From positions 176,722,467 through 176,786,466 of the forward strand of contig CM076194.1 of assembly GCA_038277395.1 (NCBI GenBank): a DNA stretch of 64,000 nucleotides, written 5' to 3'. Shown in pieces: positions 37,801 to 48,135 of this stretch. Source of the stretch: Dryocosmus kuriphilus. Taxonomy: Eukaryota; Arthropoda; Insecta; Hymenoptera; Cynipidae. Every line of letters starts with the position of its first letter. Within the stretch, counting starts at the first letter, position 1. The notes under the pieces are model-generated. The model saw nothing but the letters and a program-made list of their open reading frames with translations. It had not been told where the DNA came from and did not search any database. A program made the translations under genes and the position numbers.

Positions 37801-38714
37801 GGATTTGTTTGTACTTAATAACATATTTCGCGAATAACTCAAAAAATATGCGTCTTTACAAAAAAATGAAGGAGAGAAAATTTGTAGATTTTTTGAGGTG
37901 AACAACTTTGTAATTTTTTTCTTATCTTGAATATTTTGTCAAGAAACCGCAGTTTTTTATTTTTAAGAACGTTTTCTCGATTAAAACAAAAACCGTGCAT
38001 TCTATCAAAAAATGGTTAAACCAAAATTTGTAGATTTTTTTTTGAGATGAACAATTTTACTTCGTACTATTTTTTTGTCTCTCGCATAGTTTAGTCGGAA
38101 AATGTTTTTTTTTATTTTGTAAATACAGTTTTGGATGGATAAAACCATAACCGTTGTCAAAAACCGATGGTTAACGAACTCGTCCTTTCTTTTTACGCCT
38201 TAAAGAAGTGTGCCAAAGCGCAATCCAATCCGATTAGTCCTTCGAAAGTTATCGAGGGAACAGACGACAACAACGACGACGGCAACAGGCGGACTGACAT
38301 CGTCGTAAAAATCGTTTTTTCTCACGCAGAAGGTCTCAAAACGTGGAGATTTGATGAAATCCGCGAAATTCAGTTTTCACATAAAACTAATACCTCCTCA
38401 TTGAGTCGATAATGTAAAAAAATCTAGCAGTCCGTGGAATGAGAAACCGAGGCAACAGGTTTTTAGAGTTTTTACATTTGTCTTTTTTTAAATGCTAGTT
38501 CCTTGGCTGGGTATGACACATTTTTAAATACTTGAGGGCTTTTCTACTAATAAAAATACATCAGAAATAAGAATTTGAAACAATAAACAATACAGAAATG
38601 TCAGATTTTCTACGTGCGTATTTATGCGTTTATGCTAACAAACTTTCGGTCACTACAGAGCTTTTTGGTCTTAAAAACCTATTTATGGGCATGCGACTCA
38701 CTAAAATAGCTACA

Positions 38715-39031
38715 TCACCGACCTCAATTTTTAGGGTTAATCAATTTCCACTTTGAACCTAAGAACTTTTTTCGAAAATAAAATATCGAACTGAAACTTT
38801 GGGAAATGCATGAGAAGACAATAAACTATGTTTATGTACATCATTTGTGTATGAATTTTGAACAAAGTTTTTTTCGACAAAATGAAAACTGAAAGCGTCA
38901 AAAATTCTTCCAGTTTTAATTTCGTCGAAAAATTTGTTTTCAAAATTTCTCCTCAAATAATATACCTAAACGCAGTTTATTGCCTTCTCATGCTTTCCCG
39001 AAAGTTTCAGTACGAATTGAGGTCGGTAATA
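38715..39031. mobile_element. Foldback element of about 317 bases (MITE-like)
   Basis: ACCGACCTCAATT at the left end pairs with AATTGAGGTCGGT at the right. Inside, CTGAAACTTTGGGAAATGCA (about 38792) pairs with TGCTTTCCCGAAAGTTTCAG (about 38990), and an ATAAACT arm extends the stem. A diverged relative lies at 59915-60060. No target duplication is clear. Confidence 0.6.
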
Positions 39032-39072
39032 TAGGTATTTTATTGTGTCTTGTGCCCGTTAGAAAGTGTTAG

Positions 39073-40624
39073 AAGGATAATTGAGGGGCGGAAGTCCCAA
39101 TAGTGTTAGGTGCCATTTTTTTCGAAATGCATTTTTTTGCAGAAAATTATTCTTTGGGTTTAGGCCAATACTAACATGGTTGAGAAATCGCGATTAGTCC
39201 AATAACTTTTTTTATATTAATACCCAAATTTGGCTAATTTTTAAGTCCACTACCTGTGGCAGTCCTATTTCTGTTAAGCCCAACGAATTATTATGGGAAA
39301 TCTGTGTCTTCCATCGAATGAGCCAGGTTTTCAAGAATGTTTGGGACATAATGCTACACTTAGTGTCAATTAGACTTACAGCCTTACTGGATAGACATGA
39401 TAAAGAAGATTCCGCCCTTAGCTGAAGTTGTAATAAGTTTTTTACATTCTCATTAGAGAAGGTATTAGATTTATGCAAAATTTGACTTTCGCGGATTTCA
39501 TGAAATCTCCACGTTTTAAGACCTCCTGAATCCGAAAAAATGGTTTTTGTTTTAATCGATAAAACGTTATTAAAAATTAAAGATTTCAAATTTTCCGCCA
39601 AACTATGGAAGATACGGAAAAATAATAATAAACAAAGTTGTTTGTCTCCAAATAATAAAGAAAACCACCTTTCAGCAAAACTGTGCAAGATATGAGAAAA
39701 TATTAACAAGCAGAATTGTTCACCTTGGAAATAGCTACAAAATTTATTTATAAGACTCATCGTTTTACTTTTAAGAATCGAAATCCTGTATTGTAAAAAT
39801 TTGGAAAATCAAAAAGAGCTTTACCAATCTATAATGTGTTTTAAAGAAACGTAATTATCGAGCGCGAAGCGCGAGTGTCATGATGAGAATGTATTCCTTA
39901 AGGGCGATAGAGCCTTAAGTAAAATAATTTCTTTTGTAATTTCTAATTTAAAGGTTTATACGTTCTATAAACACCGAGCGCGTAGCGCGAGGTGAATAAT
40001 CTATCGAGCGCGAAGCGTGAGTGCCGTAAATAACGTATCGAGCGCGAAGCGCGAGTGCCAACAGACGCGCGCCCCAGGCGCGCTCATACTTCGCGCGAAG
40101 CGCGGCGCGCGTAGCGCGCGATGAGAATGTGCCCGCGCAGCGGGCAGATTTTTTGTTTACAACGAATCGTGTTTCCGACACCTCTCCAGGTTTCCATGAA
40201 TAAAATCCATTTTTTTGATCCAAAAGAAGATTTTGCATCGAAGGTATGATTCTACATTTTCTTATGAAAAATTCGATATAAGAATTATTTTTAAATATTG
40301 TAATTTATAGTAGTTATGATGAATCGAAAGAAAGCGGCCCATGTCTGCTATATTATACACTGGAGCGCAGATGGACTTAATAGAAATAGGTTTGCCAAAC
40401 CCCCTGGAGTTAATAACCCCCTACACTTTGGGAGCACAAAACTTCCGAAGGGTATAACATTCCTTAATCATACTTCAAGGAATAATCAATAGTGTCAAGA
40501 TATACGTGCGAATTGAGTTTCAGAGTTTTTATAATCAGTTTTAGAAATAGTGATGTTTTCCCGTCGTCCTGAAAAGTTTTGAAAATGGCACTTAATACTA
40601 TTAGGACTTCCGCTCCTCAATTCT
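39073..40624. repeat. Inverted repeat pair of about 50 bases, 1.5 kb apart
   Basis: AATTGAGGGGCGGAAGTCCC followed by AATAGTGTTAGGTGCCATTTT (39080-39120) matches the reverse complement of 40577-40622 with few changes. The segment between holds the right end block of the second complex repeat. It may be an older inverted-repeat element that was the landing site. Confidence 0.6.
39470..40155 (-). repeat. Right end block of the second complex repeat family, inverted relative to the left
   Basis: Read on the minus strand it gives the order of the left end: GC-rich palindromes (GAGCGCGAAGCGCGAG and relatives), TTAAGGCTCTATCGCCC, TTCGATTCTTAAAAGTAAAA, then monomer sequence with GAGATTTCATGAAATCCGCG. 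Within 39540 the monomer is spliced directly to another monomer part, an internal deletion. A minus ORF of 182 codons (39212-39760) runs through repeat sequence in conflicting phases and is rejected as a gene. Confidence 0.7.
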
Positions 40625-42097
40625 GCTAAAGGTATTAGTAATTTAAGTACGAAATAAAATTCCTCTTATTACGATGGCGATTACACTGGGACCTTGGCCT
40701 TCCTTTTGCTCAAAAAAGAATTGCATCTAAAAATATCAGATTCCACAGAATATGAAAATTAGATTTCAACCATGAATCAGTTAATCCTGAAATCTTTAAG
40801 CCGATCTTATCAATAAGATTTTAAAATATTTTAAGCATTTTTCTTATAAACTGGAAAGAATATTTTATGAAAGTTACCATTCAGTACTTTGTGAATTATC
40901 TAAGTTCTTATTTTTTAGTCTATAGACTTTTTGACTGCTTTTTGTACAGTGAAGTGAGAAAAAGTTAGTTGGAAGTCAAAAAGACAAAAATAAGCTCTTA
41001 GAGAATCCGACCCGTGTGTATTTATTATCATTTTACTTCTTTTTTTTTTTTATATTTTTATAACTGGAAAGTTTTCTGGTAAAAAAATGTGTAATTCTCA
41101 GCTAGGAAAGTAAACTGTGTAAAAATCATAAAAATAACTATTTTCAAAATCGTCTGCCCTCTGTCTTTGATTCCTTGAACAAGTAGAATTTTTTCTTGTT
41201 TATTTTTATCGGTAAAAAATTCTCGGATATAAAATTATTTTTGAAGGCTAACTCGAAAAAAAAAATAATTTCAAAAAACACCAAAATAAATGGAAAACAT
41301 ATTGCATTTATGTTTTTGATTCCATGGACTCATAAATTTATTTTTTAGCATACACTTCATATCGGAAAATGTTTTCCTTTTGGAAAATATTTACCGAGAG
41401 GGAGAGGATAAAATATTTGGGTTTTCTATAGATACCATCGACTTCAGCAATTTGTAACTATATTAATATTAACGAACCAAAGTTATGTCCTCTACAGTTT
41501 CAATCGTACTTTTCACGCTCTTTTCACTGACCGTAAGAACTTTTTGGAAAAGAAAATATATGACCCTTAAAAATGGGACTGATAATTTTTTATTAGTGAA
41601 AAAAATGCTAAGTGGTTTTTTTGAGAGGACCGCCGGTTTTGATGATCTAAAATTCTTTTAATATCAATAAAAGAAAATGTTGTCTTACACAATTTTGATA
41701 GAATTTTTCACGCTCTTTTCACTGATAATAAGCAGTTTTTGAAAAAGTAAATATTTGCCCATCAAAAATGGAGGTAAAAAATAACTCATTTTTTTTCGAA
41801 TTTCCACCATTTTTTTCGTTTTATTTTGGGCTGAATAAAAGAAAGATGAGCTTTTTCCCTTTAAAAAACCTTACGGTGGAAAATTAATATAATAGTTATT
41901 TGCTTTTCTTATTTACTCATATTATTATTTTTAACGGAGAATGTCTCGTAAACCGTAGCATATAGGTAAAAATGGATATCATTTTATAATATGGATTTTA
42001 TATTGCAATAGAGTATACGGGTGCACAAAACCCAAATATGAAGACTATCTTTAGCTATCTATTACGGTTTACGTGATATTTACTGTTAAAAATAATA
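40156..42097. other. AT-rich stretch without genes; contains a 194-base tandem duplication
   Basis: TTTCACGCTCTTTTCACTGA occurs at 41511 and 41705, each followed by a diverged A-rich stretch ending in an AAAAATGG-like motif. I see no ORF of interest. The right edge abuts element C. Confidence 0.5.
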
Positions 42098-42705
42098 CAC
42101 TCAGAGACTTATCGTTAGAATAAATGATAAAAGTGATTTAAAATTTAGTATAATATCGTTTCAGAATAAGGAAAAGCGAGATTTTATTACAGTTATTCGT
42201 ATCACAACATCGACGTTTAATATTATGATAACAGTCTTTTCTACGTGAAGAAGACAAATTATTATTTTAAGTACGAAATAGACTTTCGTTTCCAGTATCA
42301 ATAGAGTCGGTACGGAGTTTTTGAAGTGCGATCGTTTTTGGATAAGCAGAAAGGGAGAGTGGAGTGAGTAAGTTGAAAGTGTGTTGAGTGATAAAGAAAG
42401 GGTTGAAAGTCTAGTGTGAGTGAAGGGAGTACAAGAAAAAGTGTGAAAGTGTGTCGAAAAGCGATAAGTGAATGAGTGGTGAGTTTGAGGTTAGGTTGTA
42501 AGTTGTCTCTCAGCGCGGAGTTGAGCGAAAGGGTGGAAAGGTCAAGGGTCGGGAGGAAAGGGGAAAAAGGGTGGACACAGAGAGGGCGTAGGTTTGGAGT
42601 CAATCAATGGTAGGCAGAGGGATAGGGTTGAAAGAAATTAACAGGCAAGGGGAAGTGAGAGGGTGGGCGCATAGAGGAATAGAGGGGATACAGCAGGCGA
42701 CATAG

Positions 42706-43653
42706 ATGAGAGCAGGGACGTCAGCGGTTGCCAACATGAATTCAAAATTCAGCGGAACAGGAAAAAGAAGGGGGAGGAAGACGAACGTGGAGAGAATGGA
42801 GAGAGACAGGGCGAGCAACGTGGGGCCAGGGACTTTATTAGAGAAATGGCAACAAGGGGGGAGCTCTACCGGAAGTGAGGAATGTGAAAGAGAAGTGGGA
42901 AGATTGGGATGAACGTTGGAAGCTTGAAAAAGAAAGGTATGGAGTAAATTGGAAAGTATAGAAGTGAGGCAGAGGGAGCACAAGGGAGATAGGAAGAGGG
43001 AAATGGTACAAATAGAGGAGAGAGTGAGAAAAATAGAGTTGACGAATGAGAATATGAGGGAAAAAGGAGGAGGTAGTGAGCAATTGAAGGAGGATAATAA
43101 GAGGTTAAGCAAGAGATTTGAGGCAAGTGTAAGGGAGACTGGAGAGAGAAGAAAGGGCAAAGAGAAAAAGAAACATAATCAAAGGCATGAAAACAGATAG
43201 CGAAACAGGAGAGTAGGAGGTTAGGAAGCTGATAAAAGACATCGGAGCACAAGTAAGGGTGGAAGAGTTAAAAATAATAGGAAGGACGGATAGGACGGAA
43301 TGTTTGCTGTTAGTAAAATTAGGGAGTGAGAAGGAAAAGTATGAAGTGATGGAGAAAAAAAGGCGCTGAAAGGAAGAAGGGAGAGAATAGAAGAAGATAT
43401 GACGTGGGTGGAAAGGAAGAGAAAATGGACGATAGAGCGCAGGACATGGGCAGAGAGGAATAAAGGAGAAAGGGTTAGGATTGGAAAAGATAGGATATGG
43501 GTAAATGGAGATAAGTGGATATGGGACGAGGAAGTAGAAGACCTGAGGGTAGGTAGAAAAGGGTCAGAGAAGGGAAGGAGAAATGAAGAAAATAGTAAAG
43601 ACACAGAAACGGCGGGGGGGGGGGGGGGGTTTATTCAAAGCAAAAAGAATTGA
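42706..43653 (+). pseudogene. LINE ORF1 (coiled coil plus RRM-like region), frameshifted
   Basis: The open pieces are 42706-42912, 42949-43200 and 43399-43653, with the sequence between them readable in other frames. The first piece starts at an ATG and is basic. The middle is rich in glutamate, lysine and arginine with coiled-coil character (for example RKIELTNENMREK). Positions 43210-43370 read VEELKIIGR and KLGSEKEKYEVMEKKRR, and the last piece reads DMTWVERKRKWTIE and VGR; these resemble the RRM-like RNA-binding part of L1-type ORF1 proteins. A G16 run (43614-43629) lies near the 3' end, and the ORF1 stop overlaps the beginning of the open ORF2 frame. At least four frame changes separate the pieces. 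Confidence 0.8.
43614..43629 (+). repeat. G16 homopolymer in the LINE ORF1/ORF2 junction
   Basis: Sixteen Gs sit 20 bases upstream of the ORF2 frame and would be a frameshift-prone site. The length may be an assembly uncertainty. Confidence 0.9.
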
Positions 43654-44504
43654 ATGGAAGGAATAAAGTAAGGATAGATAAAGAGAGAGAAGTGAAGGTA
43701 GCATTTTGGAATGTGGCAGGATTAAAGAACAAAGATACAGGATTCTGGGAAGAAGTACAAAAATGGGATATCATAATGATGAGTGAAACATGGATGGAGG
43801 AGAAGGACTGGAAGGGCCTGAAAAGATGGTTGCCGAGAGGCTATGTATGGAAGATGCAAGGAGCAAGAAAGGAAAATGTAAAAGGAAGGGGTATGGATGG
43901 CATGGTGTCAGGGGTAAGAAAGGAGTTAGTAGTAGAAAAGGGAGAACGTAAGAATACGGCAGAAAAGGAGGGAATAATGGTGAGAAGAATAAAAGTGGGG
44001 AAAGTAAAGGTGAACACTGTATGTGTTTATAGGAGAAAAGGGGAAGAAGAAGGGTGGAATGTGATAAAGGGATGGACAGAACAAAAGGAGGAGGATTTGG
44101 TGTTAATAGGAGGGGATCTTGATGCGTGGACTGAAGAACAATGGGGAGAAAGGTGGGACGAAGAAAAAGAGGTTTATATGAGAAAGTCAAAGCACAGGGA
44201 AACGGACAGAGAGGGAAGAATGCTATTAGAACTGATAGGAGAGGCCGGGTGTTTCATCTGTAATAGCAATACAAGGGGGGATGAAGAAGGCGAGGTGGCG
44301 TTTTTAGGTAAAGGAGACACAGTAATTTATTACATTCTAGCAGAAGAAAGAATCAGGAAGTTAATGGTGAGAATGGAAGTGGGTGATGGGATAGGGTCTG
44401 AGCACTTCCCAGTGATAGCGACATTGAGAGGTAGAAGTCTAAAGCGCGGACAGGGGAACACGGGTGAAGCTGGGGAGATAAAAGTGAAAATGGGTGGAAG
44501 ATAA
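43650..44504 (+). pseudogene. LINE ORF2, endonuclease domain
   Basis: An open frame of 284 codons has the layout of an apurinic/apyrimidinic-type endonuclease. VAFWNVAGLKNK near residue 17 corresponds to the N-terminal asparagine motif, and MMSETWM near residue 44 to the catalytic glutamate motif. GGDLDAW near residue 155 is the expected GDFN-type motif with a leucine in place of phenylalanine and aspartate for asparagine. SEHFPVIATL near residue 250 corresponds to the SDH motif, here SEH, so the usual aspartate is replaced. This enzyme nicks target DNA for target-primed reverse transcription. The first codon of the open frame is TTG, so the true start is uncertain. It is followed by a frameshift near 44490. 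Confidence 0.85.
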
Positions 44505-45836
44505 GTTAAGGGAATTTACAGAAAAAATGGAAAATGAGAATCTGGGAGGTATGGAAGAGGAAGGGATAGATAAGATCATAGAAAATCTTAAAGACGTGAT
44601 CGTCAAGGTAAGGGATGAGGTGAGGCCGAGAAACGAAGGAGAGAAATGTAAGAGAGGATGGTGGGATGTGGAGTGCAGAGAGAGCAAAGTAAAGATTAAA
44701 GAATGTGTTAGAAAATGGAGGAGAGGGGAAATAAAGAAAGAAGACTACAACAAGAGGAAAAAAGAACGTGAGAAAATGTTAAGCAAAAGAAGCAAATGGA
44801 GAAAGAAAGGTATGTGGAAGAGGTGGAGAAAGCGATTAAGGAAGGGAGAGAATGGGAAGTGATTAATAGGGAAAAGGGGCATAAACGAGGAAGTAAAAAT
44901 GACAGAGTGGACAGAATAGTTTAAGGGATTGCTAGGAGGTGTGGGAAATAGGATGCGGGGAGAAGGGAGGAAGGTAGTTGCAGAGGATGGGGACAGAGGA
45001 AACGTGATTAGTAGGGAGGAGATAAATGAAGCAATCACAAGATTGAAAGGAAACAAGGCAACAGGAGAGGATGGCATCGAGAACGAAGCACTGAAATATG
45101 GTGGGGAAAGGGTAAGAGAAGAGATGTGGAGGATATGTAATAAGGTATGGAAAAGAGAAGGATGACCAGAAGAATGGCGGGCAGGGGTGGTAGTACCAGT
45201 GATTATGAAAGGAGAGGGAAGAAATGTGCAAGACTATAGAGGGGTTACAATCATGTCAGTTGGTTATAAAGTTTACGCAGAGGTGCTTAGAAAAAGGCTG
45301 GAAAGGCAGGTCGAAGAAAGGGGAAGCATACCGCACAACCAAACAGGCTTTAGAAAAGGGATGGGGACAACAGACTACATTTATGTGCTTAACTATTTAG
45401 TCAAGAGGAACTTAGGTCAGAAGAAAGGAAAACTGTCGCACTTTTTGTAGATTTGAAAGCGGCGTTTGACTCGGTCAACAGGAGGTTGCTATGGAAGGCC
45501 GTAAAAGAGAGAGGAATAGAAGAAAGTCTAGTAGAAAGGATAAAAAAGATATTTATAGAAACTAGGATGAAAGTAAGAATAGGGAAAAAGAAAATAGAGG
45601 AGTTTTGGACGGGAAGGGGTCTAAAGCAGGGATGTCCACTAAGCCCATTACTATTCAGTGTTCTACTAGCAGATTTAGAGGAGAAATTGTCAAGGAAAGG
45701 AAAAGGGGAGAGCGAAATTGGAAAATGGCAAGCTATATTCGCTAGCATATGCGGACGATATAGTATTAATAGCAGATGATGGAGATGATGGAGTTTAATG
45801 ATGAGAATGTTTGAAGAATATGTGAGAAAGAATTAA
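44494..45836 (+). pseudogene. LINE ORF2, linker and reverse transcriptase domain, broken
   Basis: The pieces 44494-44862, 44929-45165, 45187-45450 and 45453-45745 carry the reverse transcriptase in order: RLKGNKATGEDGIENEALKY (template-binding region), PEEWRAGVVVPV, YRGVTIMSVGYKVYAEVLRK, QTGFRKGMGTTDYIYVLN, FVDLKAAFDSVNRRLL (motif A, first catalytic aspartate), GLKQGCPLSPLLFSVLLADLE (motif B region), and YADD at 45748-45759 (motif C). Lesions include a TGA in place of a tryptophan codon at 45163-45165, a frameshift near 45430 and another near 45735 that puts YADD out of the preceding frame. The stretch 44862-44929 holds two further stops. Catalytic motifs remain recognisable, so decay is recent to moderate. 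Confidence 0.9.
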
Positions 45837-46855
45837 TGGTGAATGTGAAGAAAACTAAGATGATGTGTTTTAGAAAAAGAAGGTGTAGAATAGAGTATGA
45901 ATGGAAGATGTATGGCAAAGTGGTAGAATTGGTAGAAGAATTTTATTACCTTGGGTACTGGTTTGAAACAAGAGGTAGGAATGAGCTGCAGGTAATAAAG
46001 AGATTGGAGTGTGGAAGTAATGTAATGGGCCAAGTGTGGGGCATAGGGAAGAGAAGATTGAAGGATGATTGGAGAATGAGAGTATGGATGTTTGATGTTT
46101 TAGTGTGGTCAGTGGTGAGTTATGGAATGGAAGTTTGGGGATGGAAGGAATATAAGAGAGTGGAAAGCATGCATGAAAGAATTTTGAGATGGGTCATGGG
46201 GGTGGGATGGAGCTGCCCAGGTTATATGTTGCAGGAAGAGATAGGCCGAGAAAAAATGATAATAAGGCAGCCAGAAAGGGCTTGGAATTTTGAAGAAAAA
46301 CTAAGGAGAGTAGAAGGAAGTAAGATCGCACAAGCGTATGCAAGGGAGATAGAAGACAAAGAGAGAAGAGGGAACATGGGTAGGTCGAAATGGAAAGAAG
46401 AAAGGTACGCAAGGAGGAGAGAAGGGAGGATGAATGGGGAAAATAGAGATTGGCAAGAAATAGAGAACGATATTTTGGCGAGACAAGGGGAGGAAAGATG
46501 ATCAAAAATCGTGAACTCCAGGTACAATAGTTGGTACAAGATAGTAAAGTGGGAAGGAGAGTCAGAATATTTGAAGAAGTTAAAGAAGGAGAGTAAATGG
46601 AATAGAGTGATGAGATTTAGAATGGGAGAGGGAGTAAGAGAGAGTAGGTACTGGATGAAAGAGGAGAAGAATCGGTGTAGAATATGTGGGTATGAGCAAG
46701 AATGGTGGGTGCATGTGTTAGAAAGGTGTACAGGTGATGAAGAGGAAGAGAAAAGTGTGGAAGAGAGAGTGAAAGAGATTCTGAATGTGAATGGACAGGG
46801 GGAGGGATGGATGAAGAAGTTGGAAAAGTTAAGAGAAAGAAAAAAGGTATCATGA
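45836..46855 (+). pseudogene. LINE ORF2, C-terminal part with Cys/His motif
   Basis: The pieces 45836-46501 and 46511-46855 continue ORF2 after the reverse transcriptase core. KKTKMMCFRKRRCRIEYEWK and YYLGYWF near the start are the usual thumb-side motifs of LINE enzymes; SYGMEVWGWKE is the region following them. CRICGYEQEWWVHVLERC at about 46675-46730 is a C-x2-C...H-x4-C motif typical of LINE ORF2 C-termini and is thought to bind nucleic acid. One frameshift or stop near 46500 divides the region. Confidence 0.85.
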
Positions 46856-47121
46856 TATAAGTAAAAGTATAAAGTAGAGTCGAGAAAGGAAATATCAATG
46901 ATAGATTGGTAAAGGCAAGAGGAAACGAAAGTCCTGGTCTCGATCGCAAGCGTAGAAATATAAGAGTAGAGAGTAAGAAAGATTGTATGTACATATTAGC
47001 AATAAGATACCGATAAGGTATAATATAAGGAATTGGATGTATAGATACTTGTAATGGTTTGGTGAAGACTCTTAAACACGTAAAAGGGAGAGAGTATAAA
47101 TAAAAATTGATTGATTGATTG
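46856..47121 (+). other. LINE 3' untranslated region with TTGA-repeat tail
   Basis: It runs from the last ORF2 stop to a tail of ATTGATTGATTGATTG at 47106-47121, directly before the 12-base target duplication. A short tetranucleotide tail instead of poly(A) is seen in some non-LTR clades. Confidence 0.8.
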
Positions 47122-47133
47122 AAGTACGAAATA

Positions 47134-47497
47134 TTATGAATCTCTGTACGAAAAATTAATATTACGTAAAAAATAATATTATGCTTCTAAGTTTTGGAAT
47201 AATAATTTGAATAAGAGAAATAGTGAATATCATAATATGAGAAACGTATTTTAGAAATTGATATTCTTGATATTAACTTGACAGAAACCTGAGATCCATG
47301 GCAAACTTCGAAATCATAAATCTCCATTTTTCATATAGTTTCGTTTGAGAATCTTTCGCGAGAATTTCCGACGTTTTCGGATCCAGCCCGATTTTTGTCG
47401 AGTCGAATGCCGGGCAGCCGGTGCATGTTTTGCCGGCGTTCACATGTTTTGCATTTGCGCCTTTTGCTGAGATTTTTGCAAAATATTCCATAAGTTG
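47134..47497. other. Interior of element C, no gene recognised
   Basis: A minus-strand ORF of 72 codons (47273-47491) has no motif that I know. The stretch from 47340 to 47470 has more CpG than its surroundings and may be another small insert. Confidence 0.3.
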
Positions 47498-47690
47498 GAT
47501 TAGCCGTGGGGTTTAGTTATTAGGCATAAAATTCTGTAGGCCTAAGTAGGTAGTTCGGTGGTTCCAGTCCCACCACACAAGCGTTTCCGATTTTTCATAG
47601 AGTATAAGCGTGCGATTATATGTAGTGAACAAATTAATTATAATAATAAAATTATCTGTGTCTGTGTATCTATATTTAAATGTAAATATT
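47498..47690 (+). mobile_element. tRNA-like SINE 2, inside element C
   Basis: It has a B-box-like GGTTCCAGTCC (47560-47570) within a good T-arm (GGTGG paired with CCACC) and a weaker A-box-like TTAGCCGTGGGG (about 47498). It shares AAGCGTTT and the 16-base GCGTGCGATTATATGT (47608-47623) with SINE 1. The two heads differ in anticodon-side sequence, so they may be separate subfamilies with a common body. Confidence 0.6.
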
Positions 47691-48135
47691 TCTGAAGTGT
47701 ATCAGTGTCATCACAGGTTTATTTTTTCTCCTACTTCTGAAGGTTAATTTTGGTGGGGTGAGGCATTTTTCATATAGCCGCTTTCAGATTCTCATATTCT
47801 TTGTATGCCGTATGTCAACTTGAAAAGATTGTTTCATTCTTTCGTATAAAATGTATTAAAATCGTTTTCAATTCGCTTTTCAATTTTGATATAGTGAATT
47901 GTAAATTCTCACAGGTTTTATAACAGTTACTGCAACATCTTTTTCATTTATTGAGACAAAAATATCAATTTTGTTCGTTGAAAACCACTATATTAATTTT
48001 TGATATGCAAACCCTGTTTTACCCATTCTGAAACGATATTCTACTAAATTTTAATTCACTTTTATCATTTATTGTAACGAAAAGTCTCTCAGTGTAACAA
48101 TTAATAATAACGTTAAATCCCATTCAGTTCCTAGT

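Larger units (their letters stand above)
28860..38420 (+). repeat. Second complex tandem repeat with alternating about 1.08 and 0.94 kb monomers
   Basis: The marker TTAACGAACTC (or a close variant) occurs at 29040, 29595, 30703, 31610, 32696, 36162, 37239 and 38176. After subtracting the 2.5 kb insertion, the later spacings are about 1108, 907, 1086, 958, 1077 and 937, so long and short monomers alternate. Long monomers carry an extra sub-repeat of about 150 bases ending near ATTTGTAGATCTTTTTGAG. Each monomer has a variable GAC/AAC microsatellite, an AGACAGACAGAC stretch, then CTCAAAACGTGGAGATTTG. Short ORFs here recur only because the repeat recurs and are not genes. Confidence 0.85.
42281..47121 (+). 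mobile_element. APE-type LINE (non-LTR retrotransposon), about 4.84 kb, decayed
   Basis: It is flanked by a perfect 12-base target duplication AAGTACGAAATA (42269-42280 and 47122-47133). It has a 5' leader of about 420 bases, an ORF1 region with coiled coil and RRM-like sequence, an ORF2 region with endonuclease, reverse transcriptase and a C-terminal cysteine/histidine motif, and a 3' tail of TTGA repeats instead of poly(A). The sense strand is strikingly purine-rich. Many frameshifts and stops make it inactive. The preserved target duplication and length suggest a full-length insertion. I cannot assign a clade by eye; I recall similar proteins from ants and other Hymenoptera. Confidence 0.95.
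42098..48094. mobile_element. Element C: inverted-repeat element with TA target duplication, interrupted by a LINE
   Basis: Positions 42098-42167 and the reverse complement of 48025-48094 match over 70 bases with five mismatches; both begin CACT(C/G)AGAGACTT. TA flanks both ends (42096-42097 and 48095-48096). Without the LINE and its extra target copy the element would be about 1.14 kb. I see no transposase, so it is a non-autonomous DNA transposon, with TA duplication pointing to the Tc1/mariner side. Confidence 0.85.

Noticed and set aside
31565..38412. Repeated short plus ORFs reading KKCAKAQSNPI
   Set aside because: They recur only because the repeat monomer recurs, start and stop at different places, and include the variable GAC/AAC microsatellite.
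39212..39760. 182-codon minus ORF
   Set aside because: It crosses the junction of repeat pieces, and its segments match other repeat monomers in non-coding context.
42298..43604. Large pyrimidine-rich minus-strand ORFs opposite the LINE
   Set aside because: They are shadows of the purine-rich LINE sense strand, with low-complexity Leu/Ser/Phe/Pro composition.
47498..47580. Genuine tRNA gene
   Set aside because: Only the T-arm is convincing; the shared downstream core with the 34.5 kb copy makes it a SINE.
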